From Ligula intestinalis (lineage: Eukaryota; Platyhelminthes; Cestoda; Diphyllobothriidea; Diphyllobothriidae), in NCBI GenBank assembly GCA_036362985.1, contig JAYGXS010000003.1, forward strand, positions 70,679,989-70,743,988: a stretch of DNA of 64,000 nt, read 5' to 3'. The notes under the pieces are model-generated. The model was not told where the DNA came from, ran no database searches, and saw only the letters and a program-made list of their open reading frames with translations. Both the position numbers and the translations under genes were made by a program. Shown in pieces: positions 10,201 through 19,372 of the stretch (position 1 is its first letter; each line of letters begins with the position of its first letter).

Positions 10201-13130
10201 ACTGGCTTGCATATTTGACATTCCGGGCACCAGACGACCACGGAGCGCATCGCTTCCCGAGGACGCCGTAGCAGTATTGAGATTCGTAATATTCGTATTG
10301 TCCATGAAGTTTCTTGGAATTTTGTTACAGGTGACGTCCTCGGTGTTACCTACCATTACGCTCTGTTCGCCGTGAGTTTCCCTACGTTGCCCGCGAACCA
10401 CCGACGGAGAGGTCGAGGGTTGGATTTCGGTTCGCTTTTACAAGGTTACAAGGGTACTTTCAAAAGGTTTGCATGGCATTTCGAAACCGAAAAATCCCTT
10501 CCTCTACCAAACCCACCATTTCCGCCGCAGCATTGGCTGCTGCACCGAATTGCCTTTCAAGCGTAGCAGTTAAACTACAGATCAATGGGTCTAATTTTCA
10601 ACCCTTAAAAGACACTAGTAGCTCTGAAAGTAACGTTGTGAGGCCCTGTTAAAGGATTTCAATCTAAAAGAACTAAACGCGTCCCTGTGCCGTTCTGGTG
10701 TCTCTTGCCTATTGCATTTTGATCAGGCCAAGAATCTTCCCTTTTTGGTGTAGGAGATCAGTAATTTTGTCACGAAATGACCAACCTGTTGTGAAGTCAT
10801 ATCTCGTCTTTCCTATAAAACACAAGATCAGTTCACCAAAGTCACCCAACCATTTCAACGGTTGTCACTTCAAATGTTTATTTCCGCTGATAACCTGCCA
10901 TCGCTATCTGCTAACGGTCATTTGTGAATATTCACGTTTTCCATTCGGATTTGCCGTGTCTGATCAGTCTGTCAAAACTATTATTAGATGTTTATGCCAA
11001 CTGTTATCCATCTTCGGTACTCCTTCGTACATCTACAACGGTCGAAGATTATAAATTATGTCAAACATCGTTTCCCAGTTCTTCCATGATAAGAAAGTGG
11101 CTACGAGTAGGGCTACTCCGCATAATCCCCAAGGAAGCGGGCAATTTGAGCGTTTGAGCTAAACTTTATGGAAGACCATTTTACTCGCTTTGAAATCTCG
11201 AAGTCTGCCTGTCATGCACTGCGAATCCCTTTTCCTGGAGGTCTTACACTCCATTAGGTCACTTCTGTATACCGCCACTAATGCGTCCCCCCCCGTCCGG
11301 AAGAATGGTTATCTATAATTGAAAGTCAACAACTGGAACTACTCTCCCTATGCTGATCACTCCTCCTGGCCGAGCCATGTTGAAGAAGAGTATCCAACAG
11401 TCTAAATATGATCCACTTTCTGAGGAGTTCGATCTGCTCTAGTGCAACCCCGACATGCTAACATACGATTTGTTGGTGACAGATATGAAACTGTATCCGT
11501 TTGACTGTTTGCTCCCAGAGGGAAAAATAATGGCGGTGATTATCACCAGGAGATGGTCATACCCTTACTCGAAAATTCTACTTCATTTTCACTCGACCAA
11601 ACACCCAATAACGAAAAGGAGAGCAACGCCAATACTACTAACAAACAGGATGCAACAACACCTGACAAAGTGCATAGCAAAGACGACATCCATAAACATA
11701 AGCTGAAGACATTTATAAAACAACAACGCATTTATCCTTACTACCTTCGCTAAATAGACGTTAAAAATTTTTGACATGCAAACTCTAGACCATTGAGAAA
11801 TTCCCAACTATATTTTTCTACTTTCTACGCTCTTTCTGTAGGCCAGGGAGAATTTCATGCTAACGTATTACTCCGACCAGTTTATAGCTTTCTACTACTC
11901 TGTTTACTTTTTATTTCTAATACTTCAACTGTAAAATGGATAGAACCAACTTCTAGGATACTCCTCAGTTGACTCTTCCGTCTGTTTCGTTTATTCTTTC
12001 TAAATAGTTAAAATGTGCCTATTACAATTATAGCAGAGCCTTTTGAGAGCGAGAGGTCGAATTAGGTCATTTATGCTGAAGGTGGTAGAAGAAGAGATGC
12101 GTGACAAATGCCTTCGTTAACTTTCTACCTAATGGATGCATTTTCTCGAGTAATAAAACTTAATAAGACCTTGAGTACTGGGAGGGTAAAGAAAGCGCAC
12201 TTCATATTTTGTTGGTATTGCTGTTCTTCTTGGCATATTGCATTTTGAGATTATTTGTTTTTCCGTAAAATTGCTAGAGAAATACTAAACTGGGTACATC
12301 AAACCACTGTTAAAACTTCTTTCTGCTAATTTTTTTACTCAATACAGCGATGAACATGCGGTCTAAAATAAGCATGGAATTATGCCCATTACAAGTTATA
12401 TTGTACAGACGCCTCATTAACTGCTTATTTTTATTTGTTTTCTAAACCAATTTGGTTCAAAAAAGATGCTGAAAAGACCATCGTGACCCCTGGGTCCTGC
12501 CCCGGCAGCATTATACAAGCAAGTGAATGGAAATTTGGTAGTATTTATGATTTTTGCAAGGTACCTGACTGGTTAATAGATTGGGTGAAGCATCCTTAGG
12601 AACACAAATACCAGATACCGCACAACCTACTCCGTCCGGCAAGTCCCTTTATCAGCCCGGAGGACACATTCGGCCGCACTCGACAGGAACTGAAAAATCT
12701 ATATGTACGTGTGTGCGCGTAGCGTCTGCGGCACTGCCCATGGTGGAATACGAAAATTGGCGCACCTTTGAGGCGTGGGCAGCATGTAACTTCACTGAAG
12801 AAAATCTAGATGACAGGTATAATGTGTACAGTCGACTTCACGAGATGCCACAAAAACATATCGAAACCACAAGTGACAAAGAGTTAGTGGGTATATTATG
12901 CACAGTAAGCTATAATAATACTTCAGAAAAATAAAAATGTCTATAAATTTACAAATTAACGTCAGTAGGAACTAGTCATGTATGAGGGTATTGTTGCGGT
13001 AAGAGGCCCTCTAGCAGGTCATATTCACTTAATATTGGCGCACACAACAAACCAACAGCCAAAACTGCAAATTAATGAAAATACCTTTCACGCGCGCGGA
13101 TTTTGAGTCAAACTTAGTAAGATACGTCAT
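1024..13130 (-). CDS. COPA: Coatomer subunit alpha, N-terminal part (4 exons, continues off left edge)
   Basis: Alpha-COP is a subunit of the COPI coat, which returns cargo from Golgi to ER; its N-terminal WD40 propeller binds dilysine retrieval signals. Four minus-strand exons join in phase: 13130-13085, 5141-4873, 1937-1704 and 1237-1024. Together they encode about 254 residues of a family of roughly 1200. The first exon encodes [15 protein letters not shown], close to the conserved alpha-COP N-terminus. An in-frame TGA lies three codons upstream of the ATG, which supports this start. Five WD40 blades are readable, with endings such as IQLWDY, IKVWNY, IRIWNW, VRIWDI and IRLWRV. All visible donors are GT and acceptors AG. 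Introns are 7943, 2935 and 466 nt. The rest of the propeller and the C-terminal solenoid are not in positions 1-1023, so they must lie outside the window. Confidence 0.92.
1704..1937 (-). CDS. COPA: COPA exon 3 (WD40 blades 3-4)
   Basis: Phase-0 exon of 78 codons. The acceptor is TTTCGTAG and the donor GTATTTATG. It encodes [20 protein letters not shown], then [33 protein letters not shown]. These are blades 3 and 4 of the alpha-COP propeller and continue exon 2 (FHH then EHPW) exactly as in other animals. Confidence 0.93.
1938..4872 (-). other. COPA intron 2 (2.9 kb), nothing named
   Basis: Lies between two confirmed COPA exons. It contains only short unsupported ORFs, a G-run near 3459-3467, and AT-rich sequence. 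I see no clear transposon protein, tRNA-like region or long repeat. Confidence 0.6.
4873..5141 (-). CDS. COPA: COPA exon 2 (WD40 blades 1-2)
   Basis: The acceptor CTTCAAG precedes 5141 and the donor GTAAGT begins at 4872. The exon encodes 89 full codons from [18 protein letters not shown] to [10 protein letters not shown]. The stretch covering [25 protein letters not shown] and [14 protein letters not shown] is nearly identical to animal alpha-COP, which identifies the gene. Confidence 0.93.
5142..6199 (-). other. COPA intron 1, part before the gypsy element
   Basis: Intronic by position between confirmed COPA exons 1 and 2. Short ORFs lack recognisable similarity. No named repeat was found apart from the LTR-like sequence starting near its end. 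Confidence 0.55.
6200..6465 (+). repeat. 5' LTR-like copy of the gypsy element (approximate)
   Basis: The stretch with TTCATTACTCTGACC, TTTCTACTACTAC, AAGCC(T)ACTTCTAGGATACT, ACTCTTCCG, TGTTTCGTTTAT and GCCTATT recurs in the same order at 11860-12030. Two direct copies flanking gag and integrase are best read as LTRs. The outer edges are not resolved. Confidence 0.6.
6640..7165 (+). pseudogene. Gypsy gag remnant with zinc knuckle
   Basis: Frame fragments encode a typical gag segment (6813-7022: [20 protein letters not shown] then [12 protein letters not shown]). This is followed at 7108-7170 by [17 protein letters not shown], a recognisable CCHC-like knuckle whose last Cys is changed to Phe. 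The frames are broken. The sequence stops at the 3' tail of the RTE LINE at about 7175. Confidence 0.65.
7187..8974 (-). CDS. LINE (RTE) reverse transcriptase domain
   Basis: 595-residue open frame. It begins with the RT N-terminal region, then [70 protein letters not shown] and the catalytic [11 protein letters not shown]. The C-terminal region carries CFRYLGLNM and [12 protein letters not shown] followed by [10 protein letters not shown], typical of RTE-clade LINEs. No start codon is expected at 8974 because this is the 3' part of one polyprotein separated from the endonuclease by frameshifts. Confidence 0.88.
   Translation of the reverse strand: MRKASGKYKPPCTTVRDNSGQVITDMAGKIDRWREHFSELLDPPIRSPANLQLSTGIPYGSDCEPPTRFEVESVLQRLKVRKAAGKDGIPAKAYKTNCPALTESLHRLYSTISTTEVIQTDWSLSIILPIPKRGDRTLCSNYRGISLIDIATKVFATILLRIFSTERSLRTRPNQGGFRPCRGCIDQIFILHRILEHRHQNQQLTTACFIHFKTAFDSIDREALWQVLLADGLPPKLLNLIKAYYGTASTRVRTLGEESTSFPLNCGVRQGCPISPVLFNFLIDWVMNQSILPDSECEISPDVRVPDLEYADDIVVLSKTLQSLQPTLDRITGFAAAVGLTINVRKTKFLTTYLGAAQPLFISGQPIEEVSCFRYLGLNMLANGQAKDEIKNRIAQAINAFRLLARPLWSRSDISLRTKLLIYKASIRPVLVYACERWPVRKADILSLEVFDRWCRRCLLKVFWQDRISNVELCRRCFKLPSLASYIQHRRLQWFGHVLRKPSTDLCRLVVNPSRSANWRYRQGGQLKTWLSTVKSDVERMGLVTVDGLRHWNTKWVNICEELASDRRQWAAAIRDIREADSSNNRSLSAQVSSK
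9379..10401 (-). CDS. LINE (RTE) apurinic-like endonuclease domain
   Basis: 340-residue open frame. Endonuclease motifs are visible: [16 protein letters not shown] at about residue 75, the SEIRLPE segment where the catalytic Glu is expected, VVAVYAPT, the [13 protein letters not shown] motif with the catalytic Asp-x-Asn, [11 protein letters not shown], and the terminal GSDHVLV with the Ser-Asp-His. The enzyme nicks target DNA for target-primed reverse transcription. The upstream methionine choice is uncertain. The frame is lost just after RLSNRNK, before the RT. Confidence 0.85.
   Translation of the reverse strand: MVRGQRRETHGEQSVMVGNTEDVTCNKIPRNFMDNTNITNLNTATASSGSDALRGRLVPGMSNMQASTLNSRHTLNIGCWNVRTLLDPGRQALLARALWDYKEDVPCLSEIRLPESGTREIKVPQEDAEYVLLHSGPQTNTELHGVAIAMTKKVHNTLLAFKPISERIATACFRGTIANMSVVAVYAPTSQADEAVKTEFYERLQATVARIPPRDLLFVAGDWNAGTGPCNKISRHVIGKYGLGQRCDSGERLVTFADYNHLVFTSTRFQHPHRQLLTWYSNDGRTANQIDYILVRSRWTTSVSDSRSFRGAKVGSDHVLVRARFKLRLSNRNKRLPQNV
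10690..11450 (+). pseudogene. Gypsy integrase core remnant
   Basis: The frame at 10698-11054 contains [20 protein letters not shown], then [20 protein letters not shown]. It matches the DDE integrase core of flatworm gypsy elements, although the first catalytic Asp region has become CEYS. The downstream sequence, in shifted frames, gives [24 protein letters not shown] and [15 protein letters not shown], the region normally holding the catalytic Glu. Several stops show decay. Confidence 0.72.
11810..12030 (+). repeat. 3' LTR-like copy of the gypsy element (approximate)
   Basis: Shares ordered blocks with 6200-6465: TATTACTCCGACC, TTTCTACTACTCTG, ACCAACTTCTAGGATACTCC, ACTCTTCCG, TGTTTCGTTTAT and GCCTATTAC. 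The copies have diverged considerably, so the insertion is old compared with the RTE inside it. Confidence 0.6.
12041..13084 (-). other. COPA intron 1, part between the gypsy element and exon 1
   Basis: AT-rich intronic sequence. The 117-codon plus-strand ORF at 12581-12934 has no motif I recognise and no codon or context support, so it is not annotated as a gene. Confidence 0.5.
13085..13130 (-). CDS. COPA: COPA exon 1 (start codon exon)
   Basis: A 46-nt exon too short for ordinary ORF finding. ATG is at 13130-13128, followed by fourteen codons ending in Val-Lys and one G. The donor GTATTTTC follows directly. The split Gly codon is completed by GC at the start of exon 2 (5141). The peptide matches the strongly conserved start of alpha-COP (TKF, then SKSARVK), so the assignment holds despite the length. 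Confidence 0.88.
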
Positions 13131-14490
13131 CGTAAGTCAGACGTAACTGCCAAACTGGAACTTTTAAAAAGACGCGCCTGTAAATCGGATTTTTTAAAAC
13201 GCTGAGCTCTGTCTTATCGGAATAGAAAACAGTACAACTATTGCCATACATCCGTAGTATACTGCCTGCTCTAAACATTCCGTGTGTTTTTATCCCGAAC
13301 CTCAAAGGGTAAGTGTTTCCAGCACAGCTCTTACGGCGAGTATAGTAGAACTCGCATATGACACCTCTAATTTATACAGCCTGATGTATGCTGAAATCCA
13401 AAGACTAGCCAATCCAATAAATGTCGGATGGTAATTTTAATACAAAGCAGGAATCGTTGTGTGGTCTTGGTTTATAGCTCTTTTTTAGCAACCCAGGACT
13501 TGTGTTATATTCTACGTGAAGCGCCCTATGGTGCGTCTCTGACAAGTTATCCAGCCACTCTTCCCAATTGCGTGCAGTTTAAAATCCAAGAATTACATTA
13601 AAAAAGTGTTATAGATAAACTCTGACTTCTTATTCAAATTTGATCGTGTAAGTTGGTCGTCGTAACCATCCTTCTGGGCGAGCCCTGTCACCTTCTGTCC
13701 CAAGCTCCTCCACCTTTTTGTCCAGTTTTCTTAAATTTCCCCCTCTCTATAAAATTTGCATAAAATTTGAACAAATTAACGCCAAAAACTTTCATTGTTT
13801 TCTTATTTATCCTCTATATGTCACCTACAGTTAACGGCAGGTTCACTTATCTGACCGTCTGACCGTTTGGACGCAGTTAGACAGGAAACAGGTGTAATGC
13901 CCCGAGTATTCATCTGATAAAGAAGACCTACAGGCAACTCACTTCCTTTTGTGCTCTCTCTTGAGCTATATCCAGCTGCTTTCATCCAGTTTCAGCAGGA
14001 GCGCTGCCCCCTGAATTCAAAATTTTAGTTGTGAACAGATTTAAACTACGTTAAATATTCCACATTCTTCCTTATCTCAATTCATGTGTTCTTTTAGTGA
14101 TGAAGAGAATACTAAATGCCATTTTGGCCGTTTTGACCATTTGAGAAGAATGCTTTAGGGACGTCCAAATGGTAGTCGTATTTATTAGGATATTGTAATG
14201 TTCTGCAATCGGGGATGATGCTGTCCTAAGACGTCCAGGATAGTAAGGCGTCGTTGCAGACACAAAGGCTCGAAGTGTTTCTAAACAAAAATAGAAGAGG
14301 CTTATGAATACGGGGCTCAATTGTGAAAGAATTTGGCCCTTAATAAAGTGAAAACTATTGTTATCCTCCACGTGATCATAATTATATTTGTCGGTATTTT
14401 GATTTTATTATTGAAGGCACATTTCATGGCATTTGGTAAACCTTGTCCCCAGGATGTTTGGCAAGGTGTTTACACGAGCTCATTTATACA
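13131..14490. other. Upstream region of COPA, no gene seen
   Basis: The COPA promoter is expected just to the right of 13130, but no TATA-like or initiator element can be assigned confidently. Small ORFs (14072-14371 minus, 14333-14545 plus) are hydrophobic low-complexity readings without similarity. Confidence 0.45.
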
Positions 14491-14499
14491 GACGAATTT

Positions 14500-14778
14500 A
14501 AGCGTTGAAAATATGTGTTTCGCCAATTTAGTAGAGGAACAATGAAGTGCCGCTTTATCCAGGAGCTCACAAGGTGTACCCACGAGACGGTCATATAGTG
14601 ACTATAATGATATGATGAAATGGATTCGACAAAGCAAATGGAGACCGGAATGGCCAGTTCTGGCTTGTTAGCCGTCATCATCCGGTCATACCCGATCTCA
14701 AGTGTTGTACCCCCGAGATTTTAACTCGGGACCTCTGGTCATTGACTTCAATACTCTACCACGGTAGCACGGGCTCCT
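14500..14778 (-). mobile_element. tRNA-derived SINE with decayed hammerhead ribozyme (copy 1)
   Basis: Read on the minus strand from 14778. A tRNA-like head has a box A-like region (ACCGTGGTAGAGT, 14765-14753) and a box B-like region (GGTCCCGAGTTAAAATCTC, 14733-14715). A hammerhead-like fold follows at 14687-14643, then a tail to about 14500. The tail is partly repeated at 14800-14925, and the middle is repeated almost exactly at 63575-63645. The head explains RNA polymerase III transcription in the usual SINE model. No protein is encoded. Confidence 0.7.
14643..14687 (-). ncRNA. Hammerhead ribozyme-like fold, one core base changed
   Basis: Minus strand order: stem I strand GACCGG (14687-14682), core ATGATGA where the consensus is CTGANGA, stem II GGC/GCC around TAACAA, then GAAC where GAAA is expected. 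A small stem III follows within TGGCCATT, and the stem I partner CCGGTC (14648-14643) pairs perfectly with GACCGG. Two core substitutions (C3 to A, and the last A of GAAA to C) suggest this copy no longer cleaves well. Confidence 0.6.
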
Positions 14779-14799
14779 ATCTTTGTTATTGGAGATCGG

Positions 14800-14925
14800 G
14801 AATATGATGAATATGTGCTACGTCGAACTAATAGAAGATCAATTATGTTCCGCTTTGCCCAAGAGCGCACAACGTGAACCCGCGAGACCATCACACAGTG
14901 ACTATGATGAGATTATAAAATGGAT
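14800..14925 (-). repeat. Second, headless copy of the SINE tail
   Basis: About 120 bp resembling 14505-14625. Shared blocks include AATATGTG..., GAACTAATAGAAGATCAAT against AATTTAGTAGAGGAACAAT, CCCAAGAGCGCACAA against TCCAGGAGCTCACAA, and CACAGTGACTATGATGA against TATAGTGACTATAATGA. The tRNA-like head and ribozyme segment are missing here. Confidence 0.6.
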
Positions 14926-15810
14926 CCTAGGTACATTTAGTCATTTTCTAAGGACACTGCAAATATTTGCGTGAATAAATTAAGGCAGACCTGCTTAAAC
15001 TCCCACGTTGGAGCGCAGCCTGGCTGCGCATGACTATGACTGTGCCACAATCCCCTATAGTTAAGCATAACCTATTTGCGCATGACTATGGCTATGCAAC
15101 CATCACTTATGATTTGGGATTCCCGACGGAATACAAAACGTCAGGAAAAAAACTCTTGATCCAATGATTGCATCCTCTTCTTCTAGACTGGGTTTCCTTG
15201 ACCCAAGTGTAGTTTCGTGTTATTTAGCCCCACCAAGCTTCGTGAACCGTTAAGCTTTCGAAAAAATTTACTTTGAGAATGATCCACTATAGACGACAAA
15301 AGGTCTAATTTACAAAAATAAGCTAGCATTATCGCCTCGTGCAGTCTGAATTTCTGAAAAAGTTAGCACATATCTGTAGTTTATCGCACATAGTTTCTTC
15401 CCTATGGAAATAATGTTAAAACTGAACCACATGCCTGTTCTTCCCATCCTAGAATAATACTGCCTTACTTTGGTCTTTTTAATTCTTCTGACCACAGTTA
15501 GTTTAAAAAGTTTCAGAGGTTTTTATTTGAAGACAATTGTTGCTTTCTGCATACAATGTTTTATATTAGGATAGATTTCAGTAAGCGAACATGAAATTTC
15601 TGTAGGTAAAAAGACTGAAAGCATGCCTCTGCTTCCGTATTTCGCACTATTTCTAGCCCGAATCTCATACGAATTAACACTATCCTTCCGGTAGATCGAC
15701 CTTATACCACTCGTAATTCCTCCATGGGCATTTCCCCATCCCGTATCTCCATCTATTACATTTCTCATTTTTTGCCTCCAAATATGCCTTCATCTGTATA
15801 CTTTATAAAA
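14925..15810 (+). pseudogene. Highly decayed CR1-like LINE fragment (A family, RT C-terminal part)
   Basis: Nucleotide blocks match element A in the same order. CATTTTCTAAGGACAC (14943) matches 23795. AGC(T)TAGCATTATCGCCTC (15320) matches 24483. The CCGGTAGATCGACCTTA block (15688) matches 24849, and GCCTCCAAATATGCCTT (15773) matches 24940. No frame is open over any length, so this is an older copy than A or D. Confidence 0.62.
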
Positions 15811-17240
15811 TCGGTGACTGTCTCTGTGTGTGTCTCCGTTATCAATGGTCGCCGGAGTCAGGTTGACACGCCTTGTGCGCTTTCGACGCGCGCATGTTAG
15901 TACCACGATCACTTCGTCGGCACGCGTTCTCAGTCACCTGTGCGGGTCGGTCTCTACGTCGCTCCCTCATTCTACTGTGCGCGTGAGGATTCAAGTGACG
16001 CCCGACGTGAAATACGGATGTGAATATGCCACGGGGTTTGGGCGGGGGGTGGGGAAGGGGTCGTCGCTTCGAGGTCGTCGCGGCCGCTTGAAAGTTCACC
16101 CCCCGGCCAATGTAGCAAGGGCTATAACCGTGTTTGCACAGCTGCTTCAAATTCACTCACCGTAAACCAAGCATCCAAACGCCACTGACACCGTCTCAAG
16201 AGGTCGACACCTTGCGTCCTCACACCTCCAAACAAAACTTGAGACGATGACCATGGGACGAAATTAAGTGTGTGACTCATTTCCCTCTCACCCCTCCCCT
16301 ACCACCATTTCGCTGGTCCCCAATTATGACTAGAATCTGATGCGCATGATCCCTTTACACCTCTCTCTCCCTCTTACCCCTTTGTGACTACTGAATGGGT
16401 TGAGTGATAACCCCTTGACCTACTTTCACTTGGACCTCCCCCTTTACTTACGCGTAGGTTGTCGCGGTCAGTCGAAAGAATGCCACCCCCCTCCCTCCAC
16501 AGCGATGCGGCTAGCTCTTAGGTTAGGGTGAATGGCCAACCGAATAAATCCCTTCGCTTTCAATCAAACCCTCACAAACTATCATTATGGACAACAGTGA
16601 TGACGTCAGGCATGTTCTGAACACAAACAACTCGACAAACGATGATTGGCTGGTGACTGAAGATAACGTTGTTAATTTACTTATTTTCTACCTTATATTA
16701 TTCTGTTTAAAATAATAACCTATTTGTAGGTTCTACCTCATATCGTAGAAAAGGAATTAGTGCAGCCGCGAGAACGGAAGTTCAAATTATGTAAAGTCAA
16801 GGTCGAGCGCTGGTTTCAAAATTTCAGCTAAGTCATCAGTCTTATGTATCTATCGATTTATCTAAGAGAAGATACAACTATTAGTCTTTCGTTTTCTCAG
16901 ATAAATTATCCGTAAGTACCAGTACTTACGCTAAAAAAATCTTCTTCCATTCCTTTTGTTGGTTTAATCTCTGCTTGCTTACCTAGCATTCTGTTAACCA
17001 TCTGTCTTGCTTTCAGCAACTTATATAAGCTTAACCAGTTAGTTTATTCTGAATTACTGACTGTTTTCGTGATTTATCTACTGGTTGCTTCCAAAAGTAT
17101 GAAGGCGACACTTTCATTCAGTAGGAAGCCTCAGAATTCCAGACTCAAGTGGTGTCTACAAAAGGCAAACATCATTACTGATATCAGTCTTCAGCCTGAC
17201 ATCAGTATTCAGCCTGATCTGATTCCCTAGCAAATAGATT
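15811..17240. other. GC-rich and C-rich stretch, no gene seen
   Basis: 15830-16500 is unusually GC-rich for the window, with C-runs (CACCCCTCCCC, CCACCCCCCTCCC). Opposing overlapping ORFs at 15830-16165 result from the composition. 16560-17240 is AT-rich and probably includes the 5' untranslated region of LINE A. Confidence 0.45.
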
Positions 17241-19181
17241 TGCCTGCAATGAAAAATTGCAGCGAGTTTATGTTAAAATTTGGGTCAGTTCTCTCAATCC
17301 TTGGGACCCTATTTGATGAGAATATCTCTGCAGTTTCCTCTCAGGAATGCAAACGTTTAGATACTCTCGTTAATTTGGTCGCAAGGAAGTCATAGGATAG
17401 ACAAAAAGGACGTGCAATTTTATTCTGAAAAACGTTCCGAAATCAATTCGGCCAATGGACGTTGCAATGCATTTCCTCTGCTCCTGCCGATTTAACTATA
17501 AAACAGCAGAGGCTATTAGACTGTCATATCGCAGTAAAAACACGCCCATTTTAGTCAAGCTATTTTCACCCATTTAAATAGACGCCATTTTTAAACAGCA
17601 ATGGCTTGTTTACCAATGTCTGAGCAATGCAATGTATTTCCTTTGTCATGATCTCACTCCAATGGAGCGAAGAATAGCGTCAAGTTCTTCTAATAAAATA
17701 GTAAATTCACCGCAACTGGCTCAAGTTCCTGGTCGTAGACCTAGGAAGCCTAGCGAGCCATGTAGTCTTATTCCCGGCAAACCTATATTACTGCTCCCTA
17801 GTACAGCAACTGTCTCATCCCCCTCAAGTCACCAGACATCCCCGTCTACTTCCAACTTAGATGCTTCCCCATTTGCCCTAGCTAATAATTCTGGGAGCCC
17901 TCCTAGAAATTCCGAAATGCCCTCTACGTCAGGTAGACCAACAGCTTCGATACTCGATCAGAGTCCTCCCAAACCTTCTATTAAATCACCCAATTCAGTT
18001 CGTCGAAAGGGTGGGATCCGGAACTCAACCGCGAGCATGCAGTCTTCCCGAACACTAGCTAAGCCTATACAACAGGAAGCTAACAAACATATAGGTTACC
18101 CTACTTATCACAAGTATCATACTGGGCAAGGCTTTCCACCGCTTAATCCTCATAGTTATCTTACCTCGCCCACCAGCCCCTCTTTCCCGTCTTGGTTTTC
18201 CCAATTTCCCGGTAACTTTCAGCAAGCTCACCATGACACTAATCCCTATGGCCCATCGATCTCACAGAGCTATCTACCTGCAGCTTTCAGCTATCCCCCT
18301 CAGCTTTCTTAGGTTAATTGTCCTGCTCCAGTCGATGGCTATTCTCCAAACTTCCAACCAAATTACCCACCTCCAAATTTTTATAACTAAATAAAGGTAA
18401 CCCTAGTTCGATTACTCAAGCTACACTAGATATCATCTTGCTTAATGCAAGATCTGTTTTAAATAAGATGGCTGAGCTTAGAGCTATTGCGTTCGAGCTG
18501 AAGCCAAATGTTATATGCATTACAGAGTCGTGGACCCATCCACTAATTTCTGACGCTTTACTCATAATAGACGAGGATGATTTCGACCGTCAAGACCGCC
18601 CTAGTAAACGTGGTGGTGGTTGTCTTCTCTTTATTAAAGCTATTTTTAAGCATTTCCCGTTCGACAAAGATGCTGAGTCATTCTCGGGCAATTACTGCTT
18701 TGCATCCATTATCCTGCCTCCTTGTCAAAAGGCGATTATTGGATTAATTTATAGTCCCCTAACTCATCATCGGAAGATGATGAAAAGCTACACAGCATGG
18801 ATTTCTACCTGGAAGATCATGCGAAACCTGCCACTTGGCATTCCTTAACCTGGTTACTTCACTTTGTAATGAACAGCAATCAGTCATCGTGATTTACTTT
18901 GACCTTAGTTAGCTTTTGACAAGGTGCCGCATAGGTGCCTTTTAGTGAAACAGGAAGCCCTAGGCATCAGTCCTCCCCTCCTCGATTTCGTTGCCTCCTA
19001 CCTGTCTAACCACAGCCAGAAGGTCTTAGAATACAATAACAACTCGATGCCTCAGCCGATCACGAGTGGCATTTTACAAGGCACGGTTTTAGGTCCCCTC
19101 CTTTTCATTCTTTATATACATGAAATTTCAACAGTGCTAAATAAGTCGGATAATTTCATTTATGTTGATGACCTTAAGTAA
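17240..19181 (+). mobile_element. CR1-like LINE A, part 1 (ORF1 remnant, endonuclease start, RT palm)
   Basis: Closely parallels element D. ORF1 remnants run 17250-18312 (SRDKTPMERR-like signature at about 17650). An endonuclease start follows at 18438 (LNARSVLNKMAELRAIAFEL, then CITESWTHPLIS). The reading then jumps at about 18840 to the RT fingers/palm: IVIYFDLS, DKVPHRCLL, GILQGTVLGPLLFILYI and FIYVDDLK. Compared with D, about 1.1 kb between endonuclease and RT has been deleted. The element is then cut by LINE B at about 19181 and resumes at about 23775. Confidence 0.75.
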
Positions 19182-19269
19182 TAATAATATGTTTATTATG
19201 CCAGTTTACAGGCAATTGTAAAGAGTTGGTAATGCACCTCTTGGGCGCCTTCCAACACCTCGACGACCG

Positions 19270-19372
19270 GAAAAAACCTAAAACAAACTCCCTATGTTGC
19301 GGCCAGTATTGGTTTTGTTTCAGGTTTTTTGTTTTGTCAATACTGGGCGAGATAGGGAGTTTGTTTCAAGTG
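19270..19372. repeat. Perfect-looking hairpin in the LINE B 3' region
   Basis: AAACAAACTCCCTAT near 19282 followed by GCCAGTATTGG is mirrored by CAATACTGGGC and ATAGGGAGTTTGTTT near 19338-19368. The arms are about 35-45 nt with a T-rich loop. See findings. Confidence 0.65.

Larger units (their letters stand above)
7175..10560 (-). mobile_element. RTE-type non-LTR retrotransposon, nearly complete, inserted in the gypsy element
   Basis: A single-ORF LINE read on the minus strand: an APE-type endonuclease (10401-9379), a spacer with frameshifts (9378-8975) and a reverse transcriptase (8974-7187). It ends at a GTAAGTAAGT-like tail near 7178-7190. Its position between gag and integrase of a plus-strand gypsy element shows it arrived later. 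The coding capacity is close to intact but interrupted, so it looks relatively young and probably non-autonomous now. Confidence 0.82.
6200..12040 (+). mobile_element. Degenerate gypsy-type LTR retrotransposon in COPA intron 1
   Basis: Runs antisense to COPA. It has LTR-like ends (about 6200-6465 and 11810-12030), a gag remnant (6640-7165) and an integrase remnant (10700-11450). The RTE LINE at 7175-10560 sits between gag and integrase, so the protease, reverse transcriptase and RNase H region is absent or replaced. Frameshifts and stops break every domain; this copy is not functional. Boundaries are approximate because no target-site duplication could be fixed by eye. Confidence 0.7.

Noticed and set aside
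9583..10566. Plus-strand ORFs over the RTE endonuclease
   Set aside because: Shadows of the minus-strand endonuclease frame.
12581..12934. 117-codon plus-strand ORF in COPA intron 1
   Set aside because: No recognisable motif, no splice support, and it lies antisense inside an intron next to a decayed LTR element.
15830..16165. Overlapping 104-111 codon ORFs on both strands
   Set aside because: They lie in a GC-rich stretch where stops are rare, show Arg/Ser/Pro bias on both strands, and have no family motif.
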